This document shows positions 42,869 through 52,264 of a stretch of 64,000 nucleotides of DNA, piece by piece (position 1 is the first letter of the stretch; each line of letters begins with the position of its first letter). Under the pieces are notes generated by a model. The model saw only the letters and a list, made by a program, of their open reading frames with translations. It ran no database searches and had not been told where the DNA came from. The DNA is from Rhodococcus spelaei (GTDB lineage Bacteria > Actinomycetota > Actinomycetes > Mycobacteriales > Mycobacteriaceae). The stretch lies in contig NZ_VIGH01000003.1 of the NCBI RefSeq assembly GCF_006704125.1, positions 1 through 64,000 on the forward strand, read 5' to 3'. The position numbers and the translations under genes were made by a program.

Positions 42869-43774
42869 ATGCGCGCCAGCTTCATCTTCGGCGAGGTTTT
42901 CACCGGCCTGCGCCGCAACATCACCATGACGATCGCGATGATCCTGACGACAGCGATCTCGCTCGGCCTCTTCGGCGGCGGCCTGCTCGTCGTCCAGATG
43001 GCGGGCAAGACGCAGCAGATCTTCCTGGACCGCGTGGAGGTGCAGATCTTCCTCACCGACGACGTGTCGGTCGGCGACCCGGGCTGCACCCAGGACATCT
43101 GCAAGGGCCTGCGCACGGACCTGGAGAACACCCCGTCGGTGGTCTCGGTGACGTACCTCAACCGGGATGACGCGGTCGCGGACGCCAAGAACCGGGTGTT
43201 CAAGGACCAGCCCGAGCTCGCGTCGATGGTCAGCCCGAACGCGCTGCCCGCCTCGTTCAAGGTCAAGCTGTCGGATGCGGAGCGTTTCGGCGTCATCAAC
43301 GACGCGTTCGCGACCCGGCCCGGCGTGCAGAGCGTGCTCAACCAGCGCGACCTGGTCGAACGCCTCTTCAGCGTGCTCAACGGTATTCGCAACGCCGCGT
43401 TCGCCATCGCGATCGTGCAGGCGATCGCGTCGATCCTGTTGATCGCCAACATGGTCCAGATCGCCGCCTTCACCCGCCGCACCGAGGTCGGCATCATGCG
43501 ACTGGTCGGCGCCACCCGCTGGTACACCCAACTGCCGTTCCTCCTCGAGGCCGTCGTGGCCGCTCTGGTCGGCGCCGCCCTCGCTGTCGCAGGCCTGTTC
43601 ACCGCGAAGACGTTGTTCGTCGACGACATGCTCAGCGACGTCTACGACGCGAACATCGTCGCGCGGATCTCCAACAGCGACGTGCTCCTGGTCTCGCCGT
43701 TCCTCGCGCTCGTCGGCGTCGGCATGGCCGCGGTGACCGCGTACGTGACCCTGCGCCTCTACGTGCGGGAATAA
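42869..43774 (+). CDS. ftsX: Cell division membrane protein FtsX
   Basis: The 301-residue protein has the FtsX topology: TM1 (MTIAMILTTAISLGLFGGGLLVV), an extracytoplasmic domain of about 120 residues with a Cys pair (GCTQDICKG) and three C-terminal transmembrane helices containing the permease motif RRTEVGIMRLVGATRWY. In mycobacteria the extracellular domain binds and activates the hydrolase RipC. ATG 42869 has GAAGGA upstream. It is in one operon with ftsE. Confidence 0.94.
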   Translation: MRASFIFGEVFTGLRRNITMTIAMILTTAISLGLFGGGLLVVQMAGKTQQIFLDRVEVQIFLTDDVSVGDPGCTQDICKGLRTDLENTPSVVSVTYLNRDDAVADAKNRVFKDQPELASMVSPNALPASFKVKLSDAERFGVINDAFATRPGVQSVLNQRDLVERLFSVLNGIRNAAFAIAIVQAIASILLIANMVQIAAFTRRTEVGIMRLVGATRWYTQLPFLLEAVVAALVGAALAVAGLFTAKTLFVDDMLSDVYDANIVARISNSDVLLVSPFLALVGVGMAAVTAYVTLRLYVRE

Positions 43775-43846
43775 CGAGTTGCCCGTCGAACTATCCTTAG
43801 GTACAGGACATTTCTTGTACACCTCAGCGGACTGAAGGGCCCGGAC

Positions 43847-44323
43847 GTGAAGGAAAAGGGCCGCAAGGTCATCGCGAGTAACCGCAAGGCGCGGCACAAC
43901 TACACCATCATCGACACCTACGAGGCGGGCATCGCGCTCGTCGGTACCGAGGTGAAGAGCCTGCGCGAGGGCAAGGCCTCGCTCGTCGACGCGTTCGCCA
44001 CTGTCGACGACGGCGAGGTGTGGCTGAGGGGGCTCCACATCCCCGAGTACACGCAGGGCAGTTGGACCAACCATTCGCCGCGGCGCACCCGGAAATTGTT
44101 GCTGCACAAGCGCGAGATCGAGCACCTGGTCGGCAAGACCCGCGAGGGCAACCAGACCTTGGTGCCGCTGTCGATGTACTTCTCGGACGGCAAGGTCAAG
44201 GTCGAACTCGCTCTGGCCAAGGGCAAGCAGGACTACGACAAGCGTCAGGACCTCGCCCGCCGCACCGCCGAGCGCGAGGTGACCCGCGAACTGGGTAGGC
44301 GGGTCAAGGGCATGAGCCGCTGA
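43847..44323 (+). CDS. smpB: SsrA-binding protein SmpB
   Basis: The 158-residue protein is Smp[33 protein letters not shown] at the N-terminus, the OB-fold core, and a basic C-terminal tail ([20 protein letters not shown]) that enters the mRNA channel. It binds tmRNA for trans-translation; the ssrA gene is in this same window at 49577. It starts at GTG 43847. Its stop (TGA 44321-44323) overlaps the proposed start of the downstream transporter. Confidence 0.95.
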   Translation: MKEKGRKVIASNRKARHNYTIIDTYEAGIALVGTEVKSLREGKASLVDAFATVDDGEVWLRGLHIPEYTQGSWTNHSPRRTRKLLLHKREIEHLVGKTREGNQTLVPLSMYFSDGKVKVELALAKGKQDYDKRQDLARRTAEREVTRELGRRVKGMSR

Positions 44324-45180
44324 CCGCGGTCCTGCTCGCACTGCTGGCCGCCGTCGGGTACGGGGTCAGCGACTTCGTCGGTGGCATCGCATCGCGACGG
44401 GTGGCTGCCCTGCGGGTGGTGATCGTCTCCTACCCGGTGTCGCTGCTGATCGTGCTCGCCGTCGCGCCGCTGGCGGGTGGCGAGTTCTCGTCCGACGCGA
44501 TGTTGTGGGGTGCGGCCTCCGGCGTCGCCGGCGGTCTCGCGGTGTGGTGGTTCTACCTCGCTCTCGCCGAGGGGCCGATGTCCGTCGTCTCGCCGTTGAC
44601 GGCGGTGCTGGTGGCCGGCGTCCCGGTCGCCGTCGGGTTCGCGATCGGGGAGCGGCCGGGCCCCCTGGCCCTCGCCGGCGTCGTGCTGGCGTTGGTCGCG
44701 GTGGTGATGGTCAGCCGGGAGACCGCAGAGACCGCGGGCGAGGCGGTGGACGGGCACCGGGTGAACTTCACCCCGAGAGTGGCCTGGCTGACGGTCGGGT
44801 CCGGGCTCGCCTTCGCGCTGGCGTTCGTGTGCCTGCACGAGATCGGGGACGGGTCGGGGTTGTGGCCGCTGGCGGCGTCGAGAGCGTCCGCGACGGTCGT
44901 GGTGTGGGTGGTCGCGCTCGCCGCGCGACAGTTCGCCGCCCCGCCGCGCGGGGTGATCCGGCTCGCGCTCGGGATCGCTCTCCTGGACGTGACGGCAAAC
45001 GCCGCGATGATGTACGCCTTCTCGGGTGGACTGCTCTCACTGGTCAGCGTGATCGGTTCGCTGTACCCGGCGGCCACGGTGCTGTTGGCGATGACGGTGC
45101 TCGGTGAGCGGGTCGGGCGACTGCAGCGGGTCGGGATGGTGCTCGCGCTGGCTGCGGTCGCGATGATCGCGGTCGCCTGA
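44320..45180 (+). CDS. EamA/DMT-family transporter, apparently initiated at CTG
   Basis: The 286-residue protein has ten hydrophobic segments, that is two EamA repeats (for example [19 protein letters not shown] and [20 protein letters not shown]). The first ATG/GTG/TTG in frame is GTG 44401, which would delete the first helix. The codons upstream ([22 protein letters not shown]) clearly encode that helix, and the only possible initiator there is CTG 44320, overlapping the smpB stop as CTGA; a stop at 44296 closes the frame further up. AAGGG lies near 44306-44310. It exports an unknown metabolite. Confidence 0.8.
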   Translation: MTAVLLALLAAVGYGVSDFVGGIASRRVAALRVVIVSYPVSLLIVLAVAPLAGGEFSSDAMLWGAASGVAGGLAVWWFYLALAEGPMSVVSPLTAVLVAGVPVAVGFAIGERPGPLALAGVVLALVAVVMVSRETAETAGEAVDGHRVNFTPRVAWLTVGSGLAFALAFVCLHEIGDGSGLWPLAASRASATVVVWVVALAARQFAAPPRGVIRLALGIALLDVTANAAMMYAFSGGLLSLVSVIGSLYPAATVLLAMTVLGERVGRLQRVGMVLALAAVAMIAVA

Positions 45181-47220
45181 CTAGATGAACTGCTCGGCCA
45201 CGGCGGTCGTCATCAGCTCGTAGCGCAGGTGGGCCCGCGCGAACTCGGCGGTGCCGTGCGTGAGCGAGCGCAAGTCCACCGGGTAGCGGGCCAGTTCGAT
45301 TTCCGGGACCTCGGCGCGGAGCAGCGCCAGTCCGGGCTCAGGGCTCTCGGTGCCCAGCACGTGGCCGCGCCGCGCCGACAGGTCGGTCATCACCGCGCCC
45401 AGGTAGTCGTCGGGCAGGATCACCCGCACCGCCGACACCGGTTCGAGCAGTCGGATGTCGGTGTGCGAGGCGGCGTCCCGCAGTGCCAGCGCGGCGGCGG
45501 TCTGGAACGCGGAGTCCGACGAGTCCACCGAATGGGCCTTGCCGTCGACCAGGGTGACGCGCACGTCGACGAGCGGGTGCCCGGTCGCGACGCCGGTCAG
45601 AAGTTGGGTACGCACGCCCTTCTCCACCGACGGGATGAAGTGTTTGGGCACCGAGCCGCCGACCACCCGGACCACGAACTCGAAGCCCTCACCGGTCGGC
45701 AGCGGTTCCACCTCGAGGTCGCAGATGGCGTACTGGCCGTGCCCACCGGACTGTTTGACCAGCCGGCCGTGACCGGATGCACTGGCGCCGAACGTCTCCT
45801 GCAGCGCGACCCGGTACTCGGCGGTGTCGACGTGCACGCCGTGCCGGTTGCGCAACCGGTCGAGGGTGACCTCGGCGTGCGCCTCGCCGGTGCACCACAG
45901 CACGATCTGGTGGGTCTGTGGGTTCTGCTCGAGGCGCAGCGCCGGGTCCTCCGCGACGAGCCGGGCCAGGGACTGGGACAGCTTGTCGTCGTCCGCCTTG
46001 CTGTGTGCCTCGACGGCGATCGGGAGCAGTGCGGCGGGCTGCGGCCACGTGTCGAGTGGCGCGGCCGCGGCGTCGTCGGCGAGGGTGTCCCCGATGTGTG
46101 CGCTGGCGACCTTCGCGACGCAGACCAGGTCGCCCGCGACCGCCTCCGGGACGGGATGCTGCTGCTTCCCGAACGGCCCGCTCAGCGTCGTGATCCGCTC
46201 CTCGGTGGGCTCGCCGCCGCCCGGTCCGACCACGTGGACGTGGGTGTCGGGGCGCAGGGTGCCCGCGAACACCCGGATCAGGCTGATCCGCCCGACGTAG
46301 GGGTCGCCGGTGATGCGGACGACCTGCGCCGCCAGCGGGGCCTCCGGGTCGGCGGCGGGTTCGTCACCGACGCGGTGGGTCGGGTCGGGGAACGAGCCGG
46401 CGACGAGGTCGAGCAGTTCGGCTGCGCCGACCCCGTACTCGGTGACGGCCAACGCGGGATGCAGTGCGCAGTCCACGATCTCGCGCCGCAGTCCCTCGGC
46501 CAGGGCGTCGTTGTCGAGTTGCTCACCCGCGAGAAAGCGTTCCATCAGGGCGTCGTCCTGACCGGAGATTGCCTCGACCAGGCTCTCGCGGGCGGAGCCG
46601 ATCTGGGGTTCGTCGCCGGGCTCGCCGTAGCGGCGGCCGGTCAGCAGATCGACCGAACCGCACGGTCTTCCGTCGGCGAAGACCGGCAGGAACACCGGTC
46701 GCAGGGTGTCGGTGCCGAGACCGAACGCGTCGTGGCAGGCGGTGAGTATCGCGTCGAAACTGCTCCGGGCGACGTCGAGTTTGGCGACCGCGATGGCCCG
46801 CGGGATACCGGCGGCCGCGCACTCACGCCACAGCGCGCGGGTCGGCGCGGTGACCGGGTCGGTCGCGGACACGACGAACACGGCGGAGTCGGCGGCATGC
46901 AGTCCGGCGCGCAGTTCCGCGGCGAAGTCGGGGTGTCCGGGCGGGTCGAGCAGGTTGATCCGGACACCGTTCCAGTCCAGCGGTAGCACCGCCAACTGCA
47001 CCGACCGCTGCTGCTGGTGCTCGATGTCCTCGTAGTCCGAGACCGTGTTGCCGTCCGCGACCCGGCCGGCCTTGCCGATCGCGCCGGCGGCCAGGGCGAG
47101 AGATTCGGCGAGGGTGGTCTTGCCCGCGCCGCTGCATCCGACCAGCACGACATTGCGGATCTGTTCGGGCGACGTGACGGGCGTGACCTGGCTCGCACGG
47201 GATGAGGTTCGGTCGGCCAC
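45181..47220 (-). CDS. fusA2: Elongation factor G-like protein EF-G2
   Basis: The 679-residue translational GTPase has G1 GCSGAGKTT, G3 as DPPGHPDF (not DTPGH) and G4 as AKLD in place of NKxD, then EF-G domains II-V (GRLVKQSGGHGQYAICDLEVEPL is the domain IV signature). These features define the actinobacterial FusA2, a paralogue lacking full EF-G translocation activity in M. smegmatis. GTG 47220 is preceded by GAGGAGG. It stands alone on the minus strand, converging on the EamA gene with no gap between the two stop codons. Confidence 0.85.
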   Translation of the reverse strand: MADRTSSRASQVTPVTSPEQIRNVVLVGCSGAGKTTLAESLALAAGAIGKAGRVADGNTVSDYEDIEHQQQRSVQLAVLPLDWNGVRINLLDPPGHPDFAAELRAGLHAADSAVFVVSATDPVTAPTRALWRECAAAGIPRAIAVAKLDVARSSFDAILTACHDAFGLGTDTLRPVFLPVFADGRPCGSVDLLTGRRYGEPGDEPQIGSARESLVEAISGQDDALMERFLAGEQLDNDALAEGLRREIVDCALHPALAVTEYGVGAAELLDLVAGSFPDPTHRVGDEPAADPEAPLAAQVVRITGDPYVGRISLIRVFAGTLRPDTHVHVVGPGGGEPTEERITTLSGPFGKQQHPVPEAVAGDLVCVAKVASAHIGDTLADDAAAAPLDTWPQPAALLPIAVEAHSKADDDKLSQSLARLVAEDPALRLEQNPQTHQIVLWCTGEAHAEVTLDRLRNRHGVHVDTAEYRVALQETFGASASGHGRLVKQSGGHGQYAICDLEVEPLPTGEGFEFVVRVVGGSVPKHFIPSVEKGVRTQLLTGVATGHPLVDVRVTLVDGKAHSVDSSDSAFQTAAALALRDAASHTDIRLLEPVSAVRVILPDDYLGAVMTDLSARRGHVLGTESPEPGLALLRAEVPEIELARYPVDLRSLTHGTAEFARAHLRYELMTTAVAEQFI

Positions 47221-47297
47221 GTCGGCCTCCTCGCGGTTGCGGTGTCGGCTCGTCAGTCGAGTCTAGGCCCGCACCAGCACGGCAACCGGGGATTGAG

Positions 47298-49415
47298 CTA
47301 CTTGGCGACGCGCTCCCACATCTGCAGGTAGGCCTCGGCGCCGCGGCTCATGTCCTCGATGATCTGGTCCCCGTCGGCACCCGCCACGATCTTCATGTCC
47401 GCGATCCAGTCCGGGATCAGGCCGTACTGTGCGACGCCGTCCTTGTTGAGGTCGAAGACACGCTGCCCGGTCCGCTGGCGGTCCATCACGGTGCCGCCGT
47501 CGAACGTCGTGTACGGGTACTGCAGCGGGTCGGTTGCGGCGCTGTCCCGAGGGGCGGCCTGCGGGCCGAAGCCGTTGGTGTCGGCGCCGTAGCCGAAACC
47601 GAAGTAGTACTTGTCGCTGCGGGCTTCGCGCGCCTTGCGCCAGGCCGCGACGAAGCCGGGCTCACGGTCCGCCTTCGGGTCCTGACCCGGCTCGGCCTTC
47701 TGGGGTTCGAGCTGGCTGGCGTACAGCGCGACGAACCCGCCGAGTGCGTAGACCCGCTGGTAGAGCAGCGGGTCCGACCAACTGTGGCTGGACACCACAC
47801 CCGAGTACTTCGCGTCCTCGAGGATCTTGAGAGTGTCCTCGGCGGTCTTGACGCTCATGTGGTCGATGTCGACGATCATGCCGCGGTCCATCATCCCGCG
47901 AATCATGTGCTCGCCCAATGCGGTCAGGCCGCGGGTGTTGCACAGTGGGCCCTTCGGGTACACCGGTGTCGTGACGCCCGCGGGTAGTGCGGACAGTGCC
48001 GCGGCCGGACCGTCGCCGACGCTGAGCAGCGGATTGTCGTGTGCCGCACCCGTGCAGGGCTCGGCTTCCCAGAACTTCCCGGTACTGAGGTAGTTGCCGA
48101 CGTTGACGGCGACGCCCTGCACCGCCGGGTCGAACCGGACGCCGCCGAAGGCGTTGTCGAACTTGTGCGTGACGATCATCTGCCGCACGCCCATCGCGTA
48201 CACCTCGTCGAGGCCGCGGTCGATGTCGGCCTCGGTGCACTGCGGGACGTCGCCCACGACCTTGCAGCCGAACGGTTCCGAGGTCTCGATGCCGAGGGTG
48301 ACGGCGAGCTTGCCCTCGGCGGCGACCTGCCGGACCTGTTCGGGGGAGCTGACTATCCGGAACCAGCCGCGGCCAGGTCCGCCGTACTGGGCGTCGATGT
48401 AGTCCTGCATCTCGTGGACCTGGACGGCCTCGGCGCGGATGGTGTCCATGTCGTTACAGGAGCGGTTCTTGAGCGGGTAGACGTCGCACAGCACCCGGTT
48501 GTTGACCAGCAGGTTGGTGAAGATGCGCAGGCCGCCGCGCCAGGCCCGCTCGACCCACTTGTAGTAGGTCTGCTCGTGGGTCAGCGAGTCGTGCGCGGGC
48601 CAGTCCGCGAAGGTCGGCCAGCCGGTGGTGTCGTGCTCCTCGAACGGGCTGCCGTGCGAGATGACGTTCTCGAGCAGCGCGGGCAGGCCGTTGCTGCCGT
48701 GGTCCGGGCAGTCCCGCAGCGCGACGGTGATGCCCTGTGGGTCGAAGGGCTTGCCGCAGTGCACCTCGCCGCCGATGAACAGGTTCGCGTCCAGGTGCAC
48801 GTGTGCGTCGATGAAGCCGCGGACCTCGCCGTTCGGGCCGGTCCCGGACAGCGGGGTGCCGGTGGCGCCCACCTCGGAGTCGGGGAAGTCGGCACAGCCG
48901 CCGGTCGGGACGAGGGTGAACCGTCCGCCGGTCGGGTCGACCCCGGGGTTGCTCAATGCCAGCCCGTTCGGGCCGGCGGTGAGCTGGTTGCCGTTGGATG
49001 TCGCGGTGACGGCGTAGATGCCGTCGGTGTGGGTGAGCGTCCAGTCGGTTGCGGGGGTGGCGTCGCGAGTGGAGACGACCTTCTGGGTGCCGTCGCCGGC
49101 GAGCAAGTCGCCGCCGGGGCCGTAGAACATGAACCGGCCCAACTGGGAGGCGTGCATGCGCAACGGTTCGGCGTCGCTCACTGCGGGTCCGTCGGCGCGG
49201 TAGCCGGCGTCGGCGCGCCGGACGAACTTGCCGGTGGGCTCGGATTTCAGGGCGTAGCAGCCGTTCGCAAGGCCGAAGACCGGGTCGTCGCCGGGGCCGA
49301 TCGGGGCGGTCGACGGTGCGGAGGCCGCGATTCCGGCGGTCGCGACGACGAGCGCCAGTGAGAGGGACAGCGCGTGCACGAGACGGCGGCGGGTGCGCCG
49401 GGCGAGAGGTGTCAT
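47298..49415 (-). CDS. Secreted metal-dependent hydrolase, M19 dipeptidase-like, with N-terminal beta-rich domain
   Basis: The 705-residue protein has a signal peptide (SLSLALVVATAGIAASA). Residues 45-170 form a beta-rich region (CYALKSEPTGKFVRR, FMFYGPGGDLLA) resembling a fascin-like trefoil. The catalytic half from about residue 195 has an amidohydrolase/M19 pattern: FIDAHVHLD, IVDIDHMSVKTA, VVSSHSWSDP and FGFGYGADTNGFG, which correspond to the renal-dipeptidase metal and substrate motifs. The substrate is unknown. ATG 49415 is chosen. A palindrome TGGACAAATGTCCA lies 62 bp upstream. The hydrolase class is firm, the peptidase role tentative. Confidence 0.72.
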   Translation of the reverse strand: MTPLARRTRRRLVHALSLSLALVVATAGIAASAPSTAPIGPGDDPVFGLANGCYALKSEPTGKFVRRADAGYRADGPAVSDAEPLRMHASQLGRFMFYGPGGDLLAGDGTQKVVSTRDATPATDWTLTHTDGIYAVTATSNGNQLTAGPNGLALSNPGVDPTGGRFTLVPTGGCADFPDSEVGATGTPLSGTGPNGEVRGFIDAHVHLDANLFIGGEVHCGKPFDPQGITVALRDCPDHGSNGLPALLENVISHGSPFEEHDTTGWPTFADWPAHDSLTHEQTYYKWVERAWRGGLRIFTNLLVNNRVLCDVYPLKNRSCNDMDTIRAEAVQVHEMQDYIDAQYGGPGRGWFRIVSSPEQVRQVAAEGKLAVTLGIETSEPFGCKVVGDVPQCTEADIDRGLDEVYAMGVRQMIVTHKFDNAFGGVRFDPAVQGVAVNVGNYLSTGKFWEAEPCTGAAHDNPLLSVGDGPAAALSALPAGVTTPVYPKGPLCNTRGLTALGEHMIRGMMDRGMIVDIDHMSVKTAEDTLKILEDAKYSGVVSSHSWSDPLLYQRVYALGGFVALYASQLEPQKAEPGQDPKADREPGFVAAWRKAREARSDKYYFGFGYGADTNGFGPQAAPRDSAATDPLQYPYTTFDGGTVMDRQRTGQRVFDLNKDGVAQYGLIPDWIADMKIVAGADGDQIIEDMSRGAEAYLQMWERVAK

Positions 49416-49476
49416 GTGTGTCCGCGATCCCCCATCGAAACAACTACCTGATTGTGGTCGGAAGCGTAGATCATTT

Positions 49477-49490
49477 TGGACAAATGTCCA
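49477..49490. promoter_or_regulatory. Putative operator upstream of the secreted hydrolase gene
   Basis: TGGACAAATGTCCA has 6-bp perfect arms around AA, of the kind bound by TetR-like dimers. It lies 62 bp upstream of the secreted hydrolase start and about 50 bp upstream of the tmRNA -10, and could affect either divergent unit. No regulator gene is adjacent. Confidence 0.45.
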
Positions 49491-49576
49491 GTATTGGCGC
49501 GGCGGGAGAAATGAGGATGATTTTCCGGCGCCGGGGCGTTACAGTGTGTGGTCCCAGCAGGTTGCTGGGCGCGTAC

Positions 49577-49946
49577 GGGGCTGAACGGTTTCGACTTTGT
49601 ACGTTGAGTCAGGGGAAGCGTGTCGGTGCAGGCAAGAGACCACCGTAAGCGTCGCTGCAAACATATAAGCGCCGATTCCAATCAGCGCGACTACGCTCTC
49701 GCTGCCTAAGTAGCGAAGCGTGTCTGTCAGTCCGATCTCGCCCTCGGGTCGGGTACTGGCATCAGCTAGAGGGCTTTACCTACCGGCTCGGTCGCGGAGT
49801 CGGATGGGACATCAAACAGTGACTGGGATCGTCATCACGGCTTGTTCGCGAGACCGGGAGATCCAAGTAGAGGCATAGCGAACTGCACACGGAGAAGCCC
49901 TGGCGATTCGGCGAAGGACCCGGGTTCAATTCCCGGCAGCTCCACC
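49577..49946 (+). ncRNA. ssrA: tmRNA (ssrA)
   Basis: The 5' end GGGGCTGAACGGTTTCGACT and the 3' tRNA-like part (TCAATTCCCGGCAGCTCCACC) pair as an alanine-type acceptor stem, including a G.U pair. The tag reading frame (49671-49709) encodes ADSNQRDYALAA followed by TAA, close to the mycobacterial tag. The final A of CCA is not encoded. The -10 TACAGT (49540-49545) lies upstream of a 25-nt precursor leader. It rescues stalled ribosomes with SmpB, encoded 5.3 kb upstream. Confidence 0.97.
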
Positions 49947-49952
49947 GAGATG

Positions 49953-49996
49953 GCGGCGAGGCCCCGGACCACATGGTCCGGGGCCTCGCCGCTTTT
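49953..49996 (+). terminator. Intrinsic terminator of ssrA
   Basis: GCGGCGAGGCCCCGGACCA (49953-49971) and TGGTCCGGGGCCTCGCCGC (49974-49992) form a perfect 19-bp stem with a minimal loop, followed by TTTT. It begins 6 nt after the tmRNA 3' end and also faces the convergent LtrA gene. Confidence 0.92.
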
Positions 49997-50009
49997 CGTG
50001 GATTTGCCG

Positions 50010-51161
50010 TCAATGGGTTTCCTGCAGCCGGCCCCACCCCGAGGCGGTGGTGCGCCGCATCTGCTCGACGACGAGCGGTGCGGAGACCACCGCCACTGCG
50101 GCCGCCAGCTGCACCCAGCCTGCGACGAAGAGCCCGAGCGGGATCGTCGCGAGTCCGGCCACCGCCACCAGTACCCGGACCCGGCTCGGGCCGATCTGCA
50201 ACACCCGTCGGAACTCCGCGTCGCCGAGGTAGAACAGGGCCACGCCGGTGGCGAGCGCGACGGAGCCGGCGGCGCCGAGCCGGGCGGTCGGATGAGCGAT
50301 GATCTGGTGCATCCCCACCGCGATGGCCAGGATGCCGATCAGCATGGGGATGTGGGCGTAGAAGTAGCCCCGGATCGCCAGCAGCGCACGGGGGCCGGGT
50401 TCCGCCGTCGCCAAGGCGTGTTCGGCCTTGAGGTCGTCGCCGGACGAGAAGTACGTCCACCACAGCGCCGCAGGCAGCGCGAGCGCGAGCACCACGACGG
50501 CGGCCAGGCCGGCGCTGACGTTGTCGGTCTGGGCACTGAGCCCGATGGCGATGACTGACTCGCCCAACGCGACGATGATCAGCAGGCCGTGCCGTTCGAC
50601 GAAATGCTCCGCGTTGAGCTCGAATTGTGGGGCCACCCCGAGGTAGGGCGTGATCATCTGGATGGCGATCGCCACCACCCACAGCACGTACATCGGCACG
50701 CCGTCGACGAACCCGGCGACCAGGATCAGCAGGGCGGAAACAAGATTGAACGGCGCCAGCCGTAATACTCCCTTGCGGGTACTGGACTGGTTCAGCATCA
50801 CCAGGTGCACGCACACGACGATCAGGTAGCCGATGCCGAACGCGATCCCGGAGCCGTCGAAGACACTCGGAACGGAGATCGCGCATATCAGGAAGCCCGC
50901 CATCGCGACCAGCATCGGCAGTTGCCGCCGCGGAGTGGTCGGCGGCACCTGGTTCGTCAGCCAGGCGTACCCGCCGTACATCCACCACAAGGCCGCGAAA
51001 ACCAGGAGCACCCGCAGGGCCCCCGCGATCGAGAGTTCGTGCTCGAGAAGGGCGGTGAGTTGGGTGATGGTGAACACGAAGACGAGGTCGAAGAACAGTT
51101 CCAGGTTCGTCACTCGGGACGCGGGAACCTCCACCGACAATCGTCGACCGAATATCGACAT
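50010..51161 (-). CDS. Low temperature requirement A (LtrA) family membrane protein
   Basis: The 383-residue protein begins MSIFGRRLSVEVPASRVTNLELFFDLVFVFTITQL, in which the SRVTNLELFFDLVFVF stretch is the LtrA hallmark, and has about ten transmembrane helices with the internal ERHGLLIIVALGESVIAIG motif. The family was named for a Listeria gene needed at low temperature; its biochemical role is not known. The ATG at 51161 lies 6 nt after TACCTT, suggesting a leaderless mRNA. The frame extends further upstream but is antisense to the next hydrolase gene. Confidence 0.88.
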   Translation of the reverse strand: MSIFGRRLSVEVPASRVTNLELFFDLVFVFTITQLTALLEHELSIAGALRVLLVFAALWWMYGGYAWLTNQVPPTTPRRQLPMLVAMAGFLICAISVPSVFDGSGIAFGIGYLIVVCVHLVMLNQSSTRKGVLRLAPFNLVSALLILVAGFVDGVPMYVLWVVAIAIQMITPYLGVAPQFELNAEHFVERHGLLIIVALGESVIAIGLSAQTDNVSAGLAAVVVLALALPAALWWTYFSSGDDLKAEHALATAEPGPRALLAIRGYFYAHIPMLIGILAIAVGMHQIIAHPTARLGAAGSVALATGVALFYLGDAEFRRVLQIGPSRVRVLVAVAGLATIPLGLFVAGWVQLAAAVAVVSAPLVVEQMRRTTASGWGRLQETH

Positions 51162-51314
51162 GCCGACAAGGTACGGCACCCACCCTCGGCGAGGTGACCC
51201 AAAAGCCCCGGCGCAGCGGCGAATTGCACCGATCGGCGCACAAGGTGCACGACGAGCTCGTGGCACAATCTGGAGCACCTCCACTGAAGGCATGAACGAA
51301 AGCAGGATCGTGCT

Positions 51315-52232
51315 GTGACCATCGCCCGACCGATCACCTTCACCACCCCCGACGGCATCACGCTCGCCGGGATGCTCCGTGAGCCTGACGACGTAACGCG
51401 TCGGGCAGCGATCGTCCTCACCGGCCCGTTCACGGGAGTCAAGGAGCAGGTGGTCGCGATCTATGCGGAGGGTCTGGCGCGGCGCGGCTACGTCACCCTC
51501 GCCTTCGACCACCGGAACTTCGGCGCCAGCGGAGGACACCCTCGCCAACACGAGGACTCCGCCGGCAAGCTCGCCGATCTGAGTGCCGCCGTCACCTGCG
51601 TGGCCGCTCACGCCGATGTCGATCCCGAACGTGTCGGCCTCATCGGAATCTGCCTGGGTGCGGGATATGCGCTCAAGTCCGCAGCATTCGACCCGCGGGT
51701 GCGCGCGCTGGTCACCGTTGCCGGCGCCTACAACAGCCCGCAGGCCATGCGGGCCGGGATGGGACTCGACGCCTACCGGGACACCCTTCGGGAACTCACG
51801 GTCAAGGAGCAGGCCACCTCCGACGGACAGCCGATGATGCTGCCCGCGGTCCGCGACGGAGCCGGCGAGGCCGCGATGCCGGGAGCGGAGCCGTTCGACT
51901 ACTACGGCACCGACCGAGGCGCCGTACCCGGATGGCGCAACGAGGTGACCTACGGATCCATCCGCCAACTGCTGACCTTCGACGCCGCGGTCGGGGCCGA
52001 CTTCCTCGCCGTCACGCCCGCGCGGATCATCCACGGCACGCGTGACGAGTACTGCTCGCCCACCGCCGCCCAGGAGGTCTTCGATCGGATCGACGGCGTC
52101 CGCGACCTGATGTGGATCGATACGACCAACCACATCGACCTGTACGACCGGCCTCGCTACGTCGAACCCGCGATCGAGGCGTGTGCGGACTGGTTCGACG
52201 ACCACCTCGTGCAGGCGACCACGGCGCACTGA
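51315..52232 (+). CDS. Alpha/beta hydrolase with Cys nucleophile, dienelactone-hydrolase/BAAT-like
   Basis: The 305-residue protein has an alpha/beta hydrolase fold: VTLAFDHRNFGASGG, the nucleophile elbow GICLGAGYA, an acid in HGTRDEYCS and the His in TTNHIDLYD. The elbow G-x-C-x-G replaces the usual serine with cysteine, as in dienelactone hydrolases. It starts at GTG 51315 with AGCAGGATCG upstream. A lid segment (residues 150-200) between the strands has a YYGTDRGAVPGWRNEVTYGS motif found in a subgroup of bacterial hydrolases of unknown substrate. Monocistronic. Confidence 0.8.
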   Translation: MTIARPITFTTPDGITLAGMLREPDDVTRRAAIVLTGPFTGVKEQVVAIYAEGLARRGYVTLAFDHRNFGASGGHPRQHEDSAGKLADLSAAVTCVAAHADVDPERVGLIGICLGAGYALKSAAFDPRVRALVTVAGAYNSPQAMRAGMGLDAYRDTLRELTVKEQATSDGQPMMLPAVRDGAGEAAMPGAEPFDYYGTDRGAVPGWRNEVTYGSIRQLLTFDAAVGADFLAVTPARIIHGTRDEYCSPTAAQEVFDRIDGVRDLMWIDTTNHIDLYDRPRYVEPAIEACADWFDDHLVQATTAH

Positions 52233-52264
52233 TCTCCGGGGGACGACGCCGATAGGCTCGGGGC

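Noticed and set aside
49780-51243. 487-codon minus-strand frame across the tmRNA and LtrA region
   Set aside because: It is a shadow frame of LtrA and the ssrA gene, rich in Arg/Pro with no domain.
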